This document shows positions 18,640 to 27,773 of a stretch of DNA of 64,000 nt, piece by piece. Within the stretch, counting starts at the first letter, position 1. Every line of letters begins with the position of its first letter. This stretch comes from a bacterium (GTDB lineage: Bacteria > Planctomycetota > SZUA-567): positions 1-64,000 of the forward strand of contig QKCJ01000060.1 of the NCBI GenBank assembly GCA_003245715.1, in the 5' to 3' direction. The notes beneath the pieces are model-generated. The model was given only the letters and a program-made list of their open reading frames with translations, was not told the DNA's origin and made no database searches. Position numbers and translations under genes: made by a program.

Positions 18640-19665
18640 TTACTTCTCCGCAACAGATATACTGGTAGATTCACGTCTTACTGCTTTTACCGCAATCTCG
18701 ACCCGCTTTCCTGAGACATTATTTTTTTGGTTAATGCAATCCAGCAGCATTTGTCCGGCCGTTTTTCCGATAAGATGCGGCTGCTGTTCAAAAGTAGTAA
18801 GCGACGGCGCATTAAGAAAACTAACCGGCAGATTGCCGAAACCCACTACCTGCAATTCGTCGGGAATACTGAGGCCGTGTTTTTTTGCCACTTTTATTGC
18901 CAGCACACCAATACGGTCATTAAAACAAAAAATCCCGTCAGGTTTGTCGCAGGATGAAAAATATTCACCGAGCAGCCGACAACTTTCTTCATCGTCTTCC
19001 TTTTCCGAAGACAATTCAAGGATATGCTTCGGATTGATCTCCACTTTCCTGTTAGCCAATTCATTGAGCGCGCCGGCAAGACGTTCTGTACCGGAGCTTA
19101 CGCCGGGATAGCCAATAATGCCGATCTGGCTGCACCCTCCCCGTAGCAACAAGCGGATCGCGTCTCTTCCTCCGCTATGATTATCGCTACCGACATAACC
19201 AAATTCCTCTCCATCCCAGGATTGGTCGATCTGTATGACCGGACTGTCAAGCCCCTTAAGCTGTGAGATAGTTTTGGCATCAGGTACTTTGGATGTCGGA
19301 AAGAGAAGCACCCCATCCGCCCTGCGGCAGGCAAAGCGATCGAAAATGCCTTCGTTCCTTCCCACCATCAGATCCCATGGAATAACGATGAGGTCATACC
19401 CGGAATCATGCAGTATTTCCTGCGCTGCTGATAAAATTGCACCGGAATAGGGGTCGCCAAAATTATTGATTGCAACCCCGATACACTGACTGCGGCCACT
19501 CTGTATCCCCTGAACATTCGCATTTGGCTGATAGTGGTGCTTTCTGGCGACCGCTTTCACCTTCTCTTTGGTCGCGGCACTGACAGCAGGGTGATCTTTC
19601 AGCGCCTTGGACACGGTTGATTCCGACACTCCGCATAAGGCGCCAATTTCCTTGAGCGATATCAT
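18640..19665 (-). CDS. LacI-family transcriptional regulator (cassette 2)
   Basis: 341 residues, the same length as its counterpart at 8820. The N-terminal helix-turn-helix ([21 protein letters not shown]) and the hinge are followed by a ribose-binding-like effector domain. It heads a three-gene unit with the pseudopilin (1 bp away) and the GH-A hydrolase. A perfect 20-bp palindrome overlaps the -35 box of its promoter, so autorepression is likely. The ligand is unknown, presumably a product of the hydrolase. Confidence 0.92.
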   Translation of the reverse strand: MISLKEIGALCGVSESTVSKALKDHPAVSAATKEKVKAVARKHHYQPNANVQGIQSGRSQCIGVAINNFGDPYSGAILSAAQEILHDSGYDLIVIPWDLMVGRNEGIFDRFACRRADGVLLFPTSKVPDAKTISQLKGLDSPVIQIDQSWDGEEFGYVGSDNHSGGRDAIRLLLRGGCSQIGIIGYPGVSSGTERLAGALNELANRKVEINPKHILELSSEKEDDEESCRLLGEYFSSCDKPDGIFCFNDRIGVLAIKVAKKHGLSIPDELQVVGFGNLPVSFLNAPSLTTFEQQPHLIGKTAGQMLLDCINQKNNVSGKRVEIAVKAVRRESTSISVAEK

Positions 19666-19696
19666 GTTTTGGCCTTTTTCACGTCCTTTTAACTTT

Positions 19697-19724
19697 ATAG
19701 TACAACATAAAAACGCTTATTCAA
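19697..19724 (-). promoter_or_regulatory. Promoter of cassette 2
   Basis: On the minus strand TTGAAT (complement of 19719-19724), a 16-bp spacer and TACTAT (complement of 19697-19702). The start codon is at 19665. Confidence 0.6.
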
Positions 19725-19736
19725 GTACTTGAATAA
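19717..19736. promoter_or_regulatory. Perfect palindromic LacI operator
   Basis: TTATTCAAGTACTTGAATAA is an exact 20-bp palindrome covering the -35 box of the LacI gene at 18640-19665. It differs from the cassette 1 operator, which fits the different recognition helices of the two regulators. Confidence 0.75.
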
Positions 19737-19803
19737 ATTTTTTGCCTTTTTATGAGTTATCTGCAGTTTGCGCTGACCGGCATTAATGATAACCAGCTGG
19801 CAG

Positions 19804-19846
19804 CAAAAGAAAAAAAAGCCATTCACTCCTTGTTGGCGTGAATGGC
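19804..19846 (-). terminator. Terminator of the small secreted protein gene
   Basis: GCCATTCAC (19818-19826) and GTGAATGGC (19838-19846) form a 9-bp stem. On the minus strand it is followed by a run of eight T and more T-rich sequence. Confidence 0.9.
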
Positions 19847-19877
19847 AGTAAAACAGCGTTTGGTGATAGAGGTTTAC

Positions 19878-20381
19878 TTACTGCATCAATTTCTCCATGG
19901 CAGATTTGATGTTTTTGAGATCAAACTTTTTAAGTAGTTCAATAGCTTGTTCTGGAGTAAGATTTTCATATCCGATGATAAACATTGCGCCCTTGGCCTG
20001 ATTTTTTGAAATAGTGATGATAATAGCGCCTGTGTTGTTCTCTTTGTCATGGCTCTGGATCATATCAAAGCCGTCGATTGTCGTCCGTTTGACACTTGCC
20101 TGAGCGGATTCGAAGTTGGCAACAGCCCCTTGTCCCTGAATCATTGCATCACTGCCGACGATCAGGGTTAAATCCAGGGACGCCGCGTCCTTGCTGTAGC
20201 CACGTGTTGCGGTAGTAAGGCTTACCGCCCCCATGTTAACACTTGAGCCTTCCGCTGACTCAGCACTCCAGCCTGACAAATCAACAAGCAATGGTTTCAG
20301 GCTCTCGGAATTGTCTGCCGCGAACGTCTGGCTGCCAAGTAAGACTGCGAATATGCAGCATAATCCCCAAAAATTTTTCAT
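19878..20381 (-). CDS. Small secreted protein of unknown function
   Basis: The ATG at 20381 is chosen for its AGGAGGGG ribosome site; it gives 167 residues starting with a signal peptide (MKNFWGLCCIFAVLLGSQTFA). The mature part looks like a compact alpha/beta domain with many beta strands and a helical C-terminus (LTPEQAIELLKKFDLKNIKSAMEKLM). No enzyme motif is seen. It is monocistronic with its own strong terminator. A periplasmic role is likely; I do not recognise the family. Confidence 0.8.
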   Translation of the reverse strand: MKNFWGLCCIFAVLLGSQTFAADNSESLKPLLVDLSGWSAESAEGSSVNMGAVSLTTATRGYSKDAASLDLTLIVGSDAMIQGQGAVANFESAQASVKRTTIDGFDMIQSHDKENNTGAIIITISKNQAKGAMFIIGYENLTPEQAIELLKKFDLKNIKSAMEKLMQ

Positions 20382-20620
20382 TTTGCCCCTCCTCTTAAAT
20401 AATATCACTAACCAATTTTATGCCATATCAATAAAAACGATGCCCATTCTGTGTACTCATCTGAGATCGCATAATCTTTTGACGATACGCTCTAATGCCC
20501 TGACAGGCCAATTTTAGGAATAAGTTTATTCAGTTCAAGTCATTTAATAGCCGGCGTAGTATATTTAATGAGCTTTGTAATCGTCTGCCGTTAAGTGGTG
20601 GCGTCGGGATAATTGAAGAT

Positions 20621-20659
20621 AAAACCGGTGGCGAATGATATTGTCTGCCACCGGTTTAA
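20621..20659 (-). terminator. Terminator after the DUF6259-like gene
   Basis: AAACCGGTGGC pairs exactly with GCCACCGGTTT around a 14-nt loop. On the minus strand a short T-rich stretch follows, 21 bp after the stop of the gene at 20680. Confidence 0.75.
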
Positions 20660-20679
20660 ATAGGTATTTTTCAATTTGT

Positions 20680-22740
20680 TCAGTTTGCTGTTTCGAAGAC
20701 TAAAACTGCCAGGCCATGCCGGGGCAAAGTGACTTCAACGCTTGTGCCGTTACCTGGTCCTGGCCGGCTATTCTCAACCAGAACTTCTCCAAGCATTCCC
20801 CATTCCCTGAATATCGAATCAGCGACACTGACAACGGCTTTGGTCTGCGCAAGATGGCTCTGGGTCAGAACAACCGCGCATTTGTTACCTGCAACAAAAG
20901 CACGCCCTTCAACCTCGCTGTTATCGCAATTAAAACCGGTTGTGTCGAGGTATTTGCCATTGAGAATAAGCTCTGCATATTTATCGCGCAGCACATTTGC
21001 TTTTGCCAGATAAGCCGAATAATTCGGAGTTTCGGCAATTGTCCTGCGGCAGCGGTAGATCTCGACATCACTGCGCAGCCCTTTCAGCAGCGCATGATTG
21101 ACCCTGCGCTCGACATCGGTGTCGTCACGGATCTCGCGGTCAGTCATGATTATTTCCGGAAAGCAATACCTGAACCAGTCAATGAAACAGGTCAATACCG
21201 GTTTCTCGCTTTTACCTTCCCAGTCATTGGATGCTTCGGCAAAGCCGGGGAAGCTGTGGATAAAATCGCAATAACTTGCGCTCAGGTCTGTCAGGCATTC
21301 AATGCCGATACCAAGTTTGGGGGCTTTTGATCGGGCGTAATCCCGTAACTCCCTGACAAGTTCAGCCTTCTTTCTTGATATGTGCATAAACGGAACTTCA
21401 TGGCCATGGGTCGGATCAAAACACGGAAACTCGTTCATTCCCAATTGATCGAAGAACACCCCTTTGCAGCCATATTCAATAGCCAGATCAACAACCTCTT
21501 TCATCTTGTCCAGCCACTCGGGGCAAGCCGGGCAGGCCGCGGTAAAAGTGCGGTTACCAAAATGTCTTGTATAAGTGCCACTGGCGCTGAATTTGTAAGC
21601 GTCACGAATTTCTGCTCCGAATTTATCTTTAATGCTTATGCGCTTTCCTACGGTCTTGTAGTAGTCAGTATCAAGGTCAATCAGACGGCCGTTGCAGTAA
21701 AGAATAACGGAGCCGTTTTTCTGGAATTTCTGAATCTGTTCTTTGAGTTTTTCATGGCCGCCCAGCGAATTATCAGCGATGTAGTCAGGGTTGCTGTTAT
21801 CCATGCCACCCTTCCACCAGCCAAAGAGGTGCAGTCCGTCGATACCGGCTTCAAGCCCGTCCTCATGAATTTTGGCAATGTCTTCATAATCATAATGGAT
21901 TTCACCGTACTGGTGTTTTAGGATTATCCGCTGCCAGCCCTTCATTGCCTTGACCCACTCGGGCGGAGTCTGGTGCTTAAACCATTTATCTGCCCACGTG
22001 CGGTATTTTTGCGCTGCCGTATGCCATGAGCCTATGTATGGCGAGAGGACATACTCCTCAAGCCTGCAGTTTTGTCCCCGAGCCAGACATGGATAGCGCG
22101 CAAACCCGCACTCAAGCGCTGCACCATAGAGCCTGAACATATGCAGCGTCTCGCCAAACGTCTCATCATAACACGCGCAATATAAACCTTCCTGCTCCGC
22201 CGGGAAGACAAAGCAGTTGGTTGTCGCTGTTCCCGGATACTCCACATCTTTATGCAGAAACAGATGATCCGAGGCAACGTAGTGCGTAAAACCTCGTTTA
22301 ATTTCCTGTCTGATATCGGGGAAGATCATCCCGCCGCGGTCAGACCAGAGCAGCGGTTGTTCAGGCTTGAGCTGTAAATTATGCACCAGCGGAAATTCAC
22401 ATTCGTGAAGCATAATATCTTCATTGTTCTCAAGCTCAATACTCCACCTTGTTTCATCCCCGTCAAGCCAGGCCGCAATGAGAACACTTACCATTAATTG
22501 CCTGCCCTGATAATTCACTGTCGGATATGAAAGTTCAATCCGGTTAGCAGATAACGTTATTTGCGGCTCACACTCACAGCCGAGAACCTCCCTGTCCATC
22601 TGATCGTCGATCTGGAAATACAGGCGCCACAATCCCCCGCCACCTGCATACTGCTGGCCTGTTTTTTTATTTAACAACCCTTCAAGCGTTCCCTTTTCAG
22701 AAATTTCAAGTCTGATAAATTCATTCTCTAAAACTGCCAT
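20680..22740 (-). CDS. DUF6259-like glycoside hydrolase-type protein
   Basis: 686 residues without signal peptide. It has an N-terminal beta-supersandwich (1-250: MAVLENEFIRLEISEKGTLEG...), a TIM-barrel-like middle (about 260-590) and a small beta domain at the end, the layout of GH36/GH31-like enzymes. Middle-domain acids occur in FFDQLGMNE and GIGIECLTD. It resembles the DUF6259 proteins common in Lentisphaerae and gut bacteria; I am fairly, not fully, sure of that name. It probably hydrolyses imported oligosaccharides in the cytoplasm. The IclR regulator gene lies 56 bp upstream on the same strand, so the two are likely one operon. Confidence 0.72.
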   Translation of the reverse strand: MAVLENEFIRLEISEKGTLEGLLNKKTGQQYAGGGGLWRLYFQIDDQMDREVLGCECEPQITLSANRIELSYPTVNYQGRQLMVSVLIAAWLDGDETRWSIELENNEDIMLHECEFPLVHNLQLKPEQPLLWSDRGGMIFPDIRQEIKRGFTHYVASDHLFLHKDVEYPGTATTNCFVFPAEQEGLYCACYDETFGETLHMFRLYGAALECGFARYPCLARGQNCRLEEYVLSPYIGSWHTAAQKYRTWADKWFKHQTPPEWVKAMKGWQRIILKHQYGEIHYDYEDIAKIHEDGLEAGIDGLHLFGWWKGGMDNSNPDYIADNSLGGHEKLKEQIQKFQKNGSVILYCNGRLIDLDTDYYKTVGKRISIKDKFGAEIRDAYKFSASGTYTRHFGNRTFTAACPACPEWLDKMKEVVDLAIEYGCKGVFFDQLGMNEFPCFDPTHGHEVPFMHISRKKAELVRELRDYARSKAPKLGIGIECLTDLSASYCDFIHSFPGFAEASNDWEGKSEKPVLTCFIDWFRYCFPEIIMTDREIRDDTDVERRVNHALLKGLRSDVEIYRCRRTIAETPNYSAYLAKANVLRDKYAELILNGKYLDTTGFNCDNSEVEGRAFVAGNKCAVVLTQSHLAQTKAVVSVADSIFREWGMLGEVLVENSRPGPGNGTSVEVTLPRHGLAVLVFETAN

Positions 22741-22796
22741 TGAAATACCCTTTATTGATATTAATATATTTATTCAGGATTCTGATGTGTTCCGTT

Positions 22797-23546
22797 TTAC
22801 ATTTCAAGATCCTGATCTAGGCCTTCTGAAATTTCCTCACCCGCAGCGATAAGCTGATCCGTTACCGTCTTTCTTAGTTGCTCGGTCAGGCGAAACTGCG
22901 GCACAGAAACGCCCACCGCGGCAATGACCCTGCCGTTCTGCTTTACCGCAACAGCAAACTGTTCTACCTGCGGCGTGGAGCATGAATAACATTCAGACTC
23001 CTGTGCTTTTTTAACCGCCTCAGGCAGACCTTGCAGCCAGGGCTGTGCTTCGGCGTTGTCAGCCCAGCGTTCATTTAAGGACTGATAAATCCAGTTTCTC
23101 TGCTTGTCAGTGGTGTGTGCCAGAAGCAGTGGCCCGCCGGCAGTCCAGTGAATATCATCAAAGACTCCACGCTCAAGTGCAAACCGGATCGTCTCATACC
23201 CTTGCGCAAAACAGACCACAAGCTTCTTCGATCCGCATAAAACAGAGATCAAAGCCGTCTCCCCCGTCTGCTCGGCAATCCGCTGAATCACCGGCTCCGC
23301 AAAATATCTGAGAGAAAAATACGGATCAGACAATTGTCCCAGCCCCAGACACATCGGCCCAATCCGGTAGCCCTTGCCATGCCCCTCCTGCTCAAGATAA
23401 CCGCGCTGCAGCAAATCCTTGATTATGTTTGAGCATGTAGTACTGCTGATGCCAACCTTTTTGGAAATATCACCAAGTGAAACAGCCTGCTTCTCTCTGG
23501 CGATATACTCAATAATGCTTAAAGCCCTGTCGATAACCTGAATCAT
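22797..23546 (-). CDS. IclR-family transcriptional regulator
   Basis: The ATG at 23546 is preferred (AGGA ribosome site, and the N-terminus MIQVIDRALSII matches that of the paralogue at 27978); an ATG 57 bp further upstream lacks a ribosome site. The 249 residues comprise a winged helix-turn-helix (about 2-65, VSLGDISKKVGISSTTCSNIIKDL) and an IclR effector domain. It sits upstream of the DUF6259-like hydrolase gene and probably controls it. Repeated ATTGAAT boxes just before the start suggest autoregulation. Confidence 0.88.
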   Translation of the reverse strand: MIQVIDRALSIIEYIAREKQAVSLGDISKKVGISSTTCSNIIKDLLQRGYLEQEGHGKGYRIGPMCLGLGQLSDPYFSLRYFAEPVIQRIAEQTGETALISVLCGSKKLVVCFAQGYETIRFALERGVFDDIHWTAGGPLLLAHTTDKQRNWIYQSLNERWADNAEAQPWLQGLPEAVKKAQESECYSCSTPQVEQFAVAVKQNGRVIAAVGVSVPQFRLTEQLRKTVTDQLIAAGEEISEGLDQDLEM

Positions 23547-23586
23547 ATTCAATCCTATTGAATCAAAATCACTATTATTGAATAAT
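23547..23586. promoter_or_regulatory. Repeated ATTGAAT boxes, probable IclR operator
   Basis: ATTCAAT-CCT-ATTGAAT (23547-23563) is a palindrome. A third ATTGAAT (23577-23583) follows exactly 20 bp after the second and lies within ATTATT-G-AATAAT (23574-23586). Boxes one helical turn multiple apart next to an IclR start point to its own binding site. Confidence 0.5.
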
Positions 23587-23752
23587 TTACCATGATTATT
23601 CATTTAGTCAAGGTTTTGGCATAAAATAATTATGCTGTCCTGGAATAAATGGCATAACATATTGTTGGCGAGCAAGTTGTGTAATTAGTGGCAGGTGCGT
23701 GAACGTGGGTGGAAATTATATTTGCGGGTTATCCGGTGAGTGATTGTGCTTT

Positions 23753-24670
23753 TTAATTATCATCGGAGGCTGAAGCAGTGTTCAGGCAGATTTTCCGGTA
23801 TTCTCTGGGTGTCATCTCTTTTTGCCGTAAAAATTGCCGGTTGAAATGTGAGAGATTCTGGTAGCCGCTGTCCTGCGCGATATCAATTATCGGTTTTTCC
23901 TCAAGCGTCAGCAGTTCGCAAGCCTTGGCTATACGCAGTTCGTGGATATACTGAATTACCGTCCGTCCGGTTTTCTTCCTGAAAAATACGCAGAGGTTGG
24001 CAACGCTCATATGGGAAATTTCTGCAACCTCATCCAGAGTAAGCTGTTCTCTATAATTTTTAATCAGATAATTACAGATCAGGTTTATCCTGTCCTTGCG
24101 CTCGTCATGTTTTGAGTTGAATTCTTTGGTCTTGCAGATTTTACTGCCTCCGCTTGCCGCGAGAGTGCCAAGCAAATCCAGAAAGACCGACAGCCCCCGT
24201 ATTGAGGCCCGGTTCTTGAAAGCAATCAGCTCGGTAAGCAAGTTTCTGGCGTGGGAAATCTCAAGAGCACAGTAACGAAGGCCATACGGGGCAGCAGCTT
24301 TAAGGCTATTGCAGACGGCTAATTCGGGAAAATCAGCAATACATTTATCCAGTAACGCCACCGGAAATCGCAGGGTATAACACCGTGTCGGCCGGTTATT
24401 TGCAAACGCATGATAAAATGAATGCGCCAGACCTGGCCCCAATACAAACATATCCCCCTCGGTTAGTGTCCCGGCGGTGTCACCGATTAAAAACTGCCCC
24501 GGATTCTCAAGATGAAGGAGTATCTCATAATGATCCGTATGATAATGCCATCTGAACGGCCAGGGCGGATTATTGAAATACTGGGTGTAAAAACTGCAGG
24601 AACCAAGAAGTTCCGTATCATATTCAAGCCACTCGTAAGGAGCTTCTTTTTCTTTTTTTCTGGCAGACAT
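23753..24670 (-). CDS. AraC-family transcriptional regulator
   Basis: 305 residues with an N-terminal cupin-like sensing domain (about 20-110, WHYHTDHYEILLHLENPGQF...GDMFVLGPGLAHSF) and a C-terminal double helix-turn-helix (about 195-295, LTLDEVAEISHMSVANLCVFFRKKTGRT and IIDIAQDSGYQNLSHFNRQF). It is divergent from the SDR-heparinase operon, 216 bp away, and is the likely activator of it in response to a sugar. Confidence 0.92.
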   Translation of the reverse strand: MSARKKEKEAPYEWLEYDTELLGSCSFYTQYFNNPPWPFRWHYHTDHYEILLHLENPGQFLIGDTAGTLTEGDMFVLGPGLAHSFYHAFANNRPTRCYTLRFPVALLDKCIADFPELAVCNSLKAAAPYGLRYCALEISHARNLLTELIAFKNRASIRGLSVFLDLLGTLAASGGSKICKTKEFNSKHDERKDRINLICNYLIKNYREQLTLDEVAEISHMSVANLCVFFRKKTGRTVIQYIHELRIAKACELLTLEEKPIIDIAQDSGYQNLSHFNRQFLRQKEMTPREYRKICLNTASASDDN

Positions 24671-24817
24671 GATTTATCCCAAACAAAAAATAAACGTAAA
24701 TATTATATCATAATTAAATAATTTAAGCAATTTTCATAAAACTACTAATAATATGATACCATAAATTTTTTAAATAATACTTCTGAATCTGCTAAAAATA
24801 GTTTTTGTGATTTATGC

Positions 24818-24845
24818 TTGATTAAGCGTTCCTTCAAGGTATATT
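24818..24845 (+). promoter_or_regulatory. Promoter of the SDR-heparinase operon
   Basis: TTGATT (24818-24823), 16-bp spacer, TATATT (24840-24845), 41 bp before the SDR start, in the divergent region shared with the AraC gene. No unambiguous AraC site could be picked by eye. Confidence 0.5.
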
Positions 24846-24886
24846 TTTCTATATGAAATATTCCTTAATGTTGAATGGAGAGTGCA

Positions 24887-25597
24887 ATGGCTATCAGAGG
24901 CAAGACAATATTTGTAACGGGCGGTGCAAACGGAATTGGCAGGGCTTCAAGTGAGAAGTTTCTTGAGGAAGGGGCGAATGTCTATGTTTTCGAGTATTCA
25001 GCAGAAAGGCTTGAGGCGTTTCTTTCAGACAATCAGGGCAAAAGCGTAGCCGGTTGGCAGGGTGATGTCGGCTCGGAGGAAGCGGTTGTTGCGGCTTTCA
25101 GGGATTGCGCGGAAAAGTTCGGCGGTGTTGATATACTTCTTAATAATGCCGGAATCGGGATACCCTCGCCGGATCTTTCGGAGACAGACGCAGAGGTGTT
25201 TGATCGGATGGTAAGTACAAATATGCGCGGTGTATTTCTCTGCAGCAGAGAGGCGCTCAAGTTGATGAAACCCCAAAAATCCGGCCACATTCTGACGCTT
25301 ATTTCAATGGCCGGGCAGCGAACCAATCCGGGCGCTCCTCTTTACTGTGCGTCAAAATTTGGTGCGCGGGGCATCAACAGTGGCCTTGCCGATCAGATTC
25401 TCAAGGACGGCATCAAGGTGACTGACATTAATCCGGGGCCGGTAAACAGCGACTATTGGGGTGATCGTGAAGTTCCGCGCGAGAAATTTTTGTCAGTAAG
25501 CGATGTTGCGGAAGTGATCTTTTTTGCCGTTAATGCGCCGGATCATGTTGTCATGCGCGAGATTAATTTTGACAGCGTTGCCTGGCTGACAAAGTAG
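24887..25597 (+). CDS. Short-chain dehydrogenase/reductase
   Basis: The ATG at 24887 has a GGAG ribosome site; an in-frame ATG 12 bp upstream overlaps it. The 236-residue Rossmann enzyme has T-G-G-x-x-x-G-I-G (VTGGANGIG), N-N-A-G, and catalytic Y-x-x-x-K in YCASK. It resembles 3-oxoacyl-reductase/sugar-dehydrogenase-type SDRs. Being first in an operon with a heparinase-like lyase suggests it reduces the unsaturated uronate product (for example a 4-deoxy-keto sugar), which is inference. Confidence 0.85.
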   Translation: MAIRGKTIFVTGGANGIGRASSEKFLEEGANVYVFEYSAERLEAFLSDNQGKSVAGWQGDVGSEEAVVAAFRDCAEKFGGVDILLNNAGIGIPSPDLSETDAEVFDRMVSTNMRGVFLCSREALKLMKPQKSGHILTLISMAGQRTNPGAPLYCASKFGARGINSGLADQILKDGIKVTDINPGPVNSDYWGDREVPREKFLSVSDVAEVIFFAVNAPDHVVMREINFDSVAWLTK

Positions 25598-25628
25598 TCC
25601 TGATTGTAGCCTTTGCAACATCCTGGAT

Positions 25629-27701
25629 ATGATTTTTCATTTTTTTGAAAAGAGAATAAACGTGGGTATTTTCTGTACAGACGAAGAGATTAAGAGGGTA
25701 AGGGAATCTCAGACACTGGATTGCTATAGCGGTTTATACTGGGGTCTGCTTAACCGTGTCGGTAAATACACCGATGACGTCGGCCTGAATGATGAAGATG
25801 CAAATACCTCATGGTGGCATCACGCTGCGGAGTATCTTCTTGAGACGTCGCTAGTCGCAAAATTACAGCCGAAAAATGAGAAAGCCTGCAACTGGCTGAA
25901 AAACACCGTAATGAATATTGTCAACCGCAGCGACGATGATTGGGTTGGACCTACTTTCAGAAAACGTGATCCTGAATACCAGCGAGGTCATCTTGAGACA
26001 GCGCACCTGATAATCGGTATTGCCTTTGCCTATGATCTGTGCCCTGAATTGTTTACTGACGGTGAAGTAAAACAGATACGGGCAAAGCTTGCAATTGCCC
26101 AGCAGATGTGCCGCAACTGGCTTGAGCGTATCGACCATTTGTCAAACTGGTGTGCGATTCTTCTTGCAGGTTATACTGTTGCCGCGGCGGTTCTTGAGGA
26201 TAAGGATGCTCTTGGTAACGCCGCTAGAGATTATGAAAAATTTCTTGATCTATTTCAGGAAGACGGCAGCTACGGTGAATCTTTGCAGTATGCAAATTAC
26301 TGCAGCTACGGGTTAATGTACACTTACGAAAGCCTTCTGCGCAGCGGTACGATAAGTAAGGACACGCTGCCCGGAAGTTATGCTAAAATAATCTACTGGC
26401 TTGTACAGAGTTATTTCTACAACAAGCCGCTCTTTGGCTGGGGGGCATATCCCCGTCCGAGGTCGGCAAACTTCAATGACAGCGCGGCAATTACTGGCGG
26501 TGACCCGGATCTTCTTCTGCTAATATCTGCAAAAATGAAAGAGGCAGCCCCCGAGCTTGCCGGCCTTGCCAGATGGATGTTTGATGAACTCTACAGCCGG
26601 AATCCGTCACAAGGCCCCTTTGACCGGAACAGTTTTGGCTTTATCAACCGCTACAGCTATTTCTCAATGCTTTACTATCCGATAGCTTCTGCTTCGCTCT
26701 CGCCTGAAGAATGCAAACTTGATAAAACAGTTTATTTTTCAAATGGTAACTGCATTACCAGAGACCGTTGGAACGCGCCAAAAACAATAATCGCATTTTC
26801 CGGCGGGTCGGACAAACTCAGGTGCAAAGGCCATCTTCATGCCGACCTCAATAGCCTGATGCTTGTTCATGAACAGGAACGATTATTCGTAGATCCCGGG
26901 CATAGCTGTTACCGCACACAACAGTATGCTTTTGACTGCGCAACCGCTTCGCACAACACCTGTACTTTCAAAATCGCTAATGACACCGCAAACATTATCG
27001 CCCAGAAAATACCGCCCGCCAGAATGTTTGACAAAGAAGGCAAGCCGGGAGACTTGGTTGACCGGTTATCAGCACAGCTTATGTGCGAAAGAATTGATGA
27101 TGTCTCTGTAATGGCTGCCGACGCAGCGAAAGCTTATGGAGAGCCGCTGGAAAAATTCGAACGTTATTGCGTACTCTGCGGAGCAAATGCCATTTTTATA
27201 ATAGACCACATCAAGGCTGCCGGAAAAGTAACTCCGACATGGCACTGGGTCTTGAATAACCGCGATAATACTCTTGAGCATAAAAAAGTCTATTCAGACC
27301 GCATTGTTGCAAGACGGGGCAATGTCGGCATGAAGATATTTCATACCGGTGGTGATGTTTCAATTGATGCCCCTGCTTATGGTTGTATTCATGATGCCTA
27401 TCACCCCCTCCCGAACCAGCCCGGGGAAGGCAAGGCCGGCTCAGCGGTAATCTATAATTTCAGAGCGGTCAGCGAAGATGATACATTCAGGCGCACCCAC
27501 GCTATTGCAGTTGACAATTATGGTGCGGTTGCCGGATGGCATCTGGTCTGTAATGATAATGGCGATATCATTCTTGATGATGGTAAAAATATTCAATGGC
27601 AGTTAAGCATGGACAATGAGGTCTATAACATTTCAGAGCTGAAATCAGGGAGGAATTATCGCCTTGATGCCGCCAGTCATGAATTAATCAGATTGTCTTG
27701 A
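25629..27701 (+). CDS. Cytoplasmic heparinase II/III-family lyase
   Basis: About 690 residues. The N-terminal alpha/alpha toroid (about 20-370; Trp- and Tyr-rich, with ETAHLIIGIAFAYD, DHLSNWCAILLAG and EDGSYGESLQYANY) and the beta-sandwich C-terminal domain carry the histidine motif GHLHADLNSL, the hallmark of heparinase II/III-like oligo-lyases. No signal peptide, so it should act on imported oligosaccharides. The ATG at 25629 has no clear ribosome site; a GTG at 25662 preceded by AAGAGA would remove 11 residues and is about equally likely. It lies 31 bp after the SDR in the same operon. Confidence 0.83.
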   Translation: MIFHFFEKRINVGIFCTDEEIKRVRESQTLDCYSGLYWGLLNRVGKYTDDVGLNDEDANTSWWHHAAEYLLETSLVAKLQPKNEKACNWLKNTVMNIVNRSDDDWVGPTFRKRDPEYQRGHLETAHLIIGIAFAYDLCPELFTDGEVKQIRAKLAIAQQMCRNWLERIDHLSNWCAILLAGYTVAAAVLEDKDALGNAARDYEKFLDLFQEDGSYGESLQYANYCSYGLMYTYESLLRSGTISKDTLPGSYAKIIYWLVQSYFYNKPLFGWGAYPRPRSANFNDSAAITGGDPDLLLLISAKMKEAAPELAGLARWMFDELYSRNPSQGPFDRNSFGFINRYSYFSMLYYPIASASLSPEECKLDKTVYFSNGNCITRDRWNAPKTIIAFSGGSDKLRCKGHLHADLNSLMLVHEQERLFVDPGHSCYRTQQYAFDCATASHNTCTFKIANDTANIIAQKIPPARMFDKEGKPGDLVDRLSAQLMCERIDDVSVMAADAAKAYGEPLEKFERYCVLCGANAIFIIDHIKAAGKVTPTWHWVLNNRDNTLEHKKVYSDRIVARRGNVGMKIFHTGGDVSIDAPAYGCIHDAYHPLPNQPGEGKAGSAVIYNFRAVSEDDTFRRTHAIAVDNYGAVAGWHLVCNDNGDIILDDGKNIQWQLSMDNEVYNISELKSGRNYRLDAASHELIRLS

Positions 27702-27726
27702 CTTTGCAATACGTCGGATAATTATA

Positions 27727-27773
27727 ACCGGAAGATGGCGGCGCAACCGTGCTGCGCAATGTCGTCTTCCGGT
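27727..27773. repeat. Long hairpin after the lyase gene
   Basis: ACCGGAAGA (27727-27735) and TCTTCCGGT (27765-27773) pair exactly, with a further GCGCA/TGCGC inner stem. No T-run follows, so it is either a weak terminator, an mRNA 3'-end stabiliser or a REP-like repeat. Confidence 0.5.
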
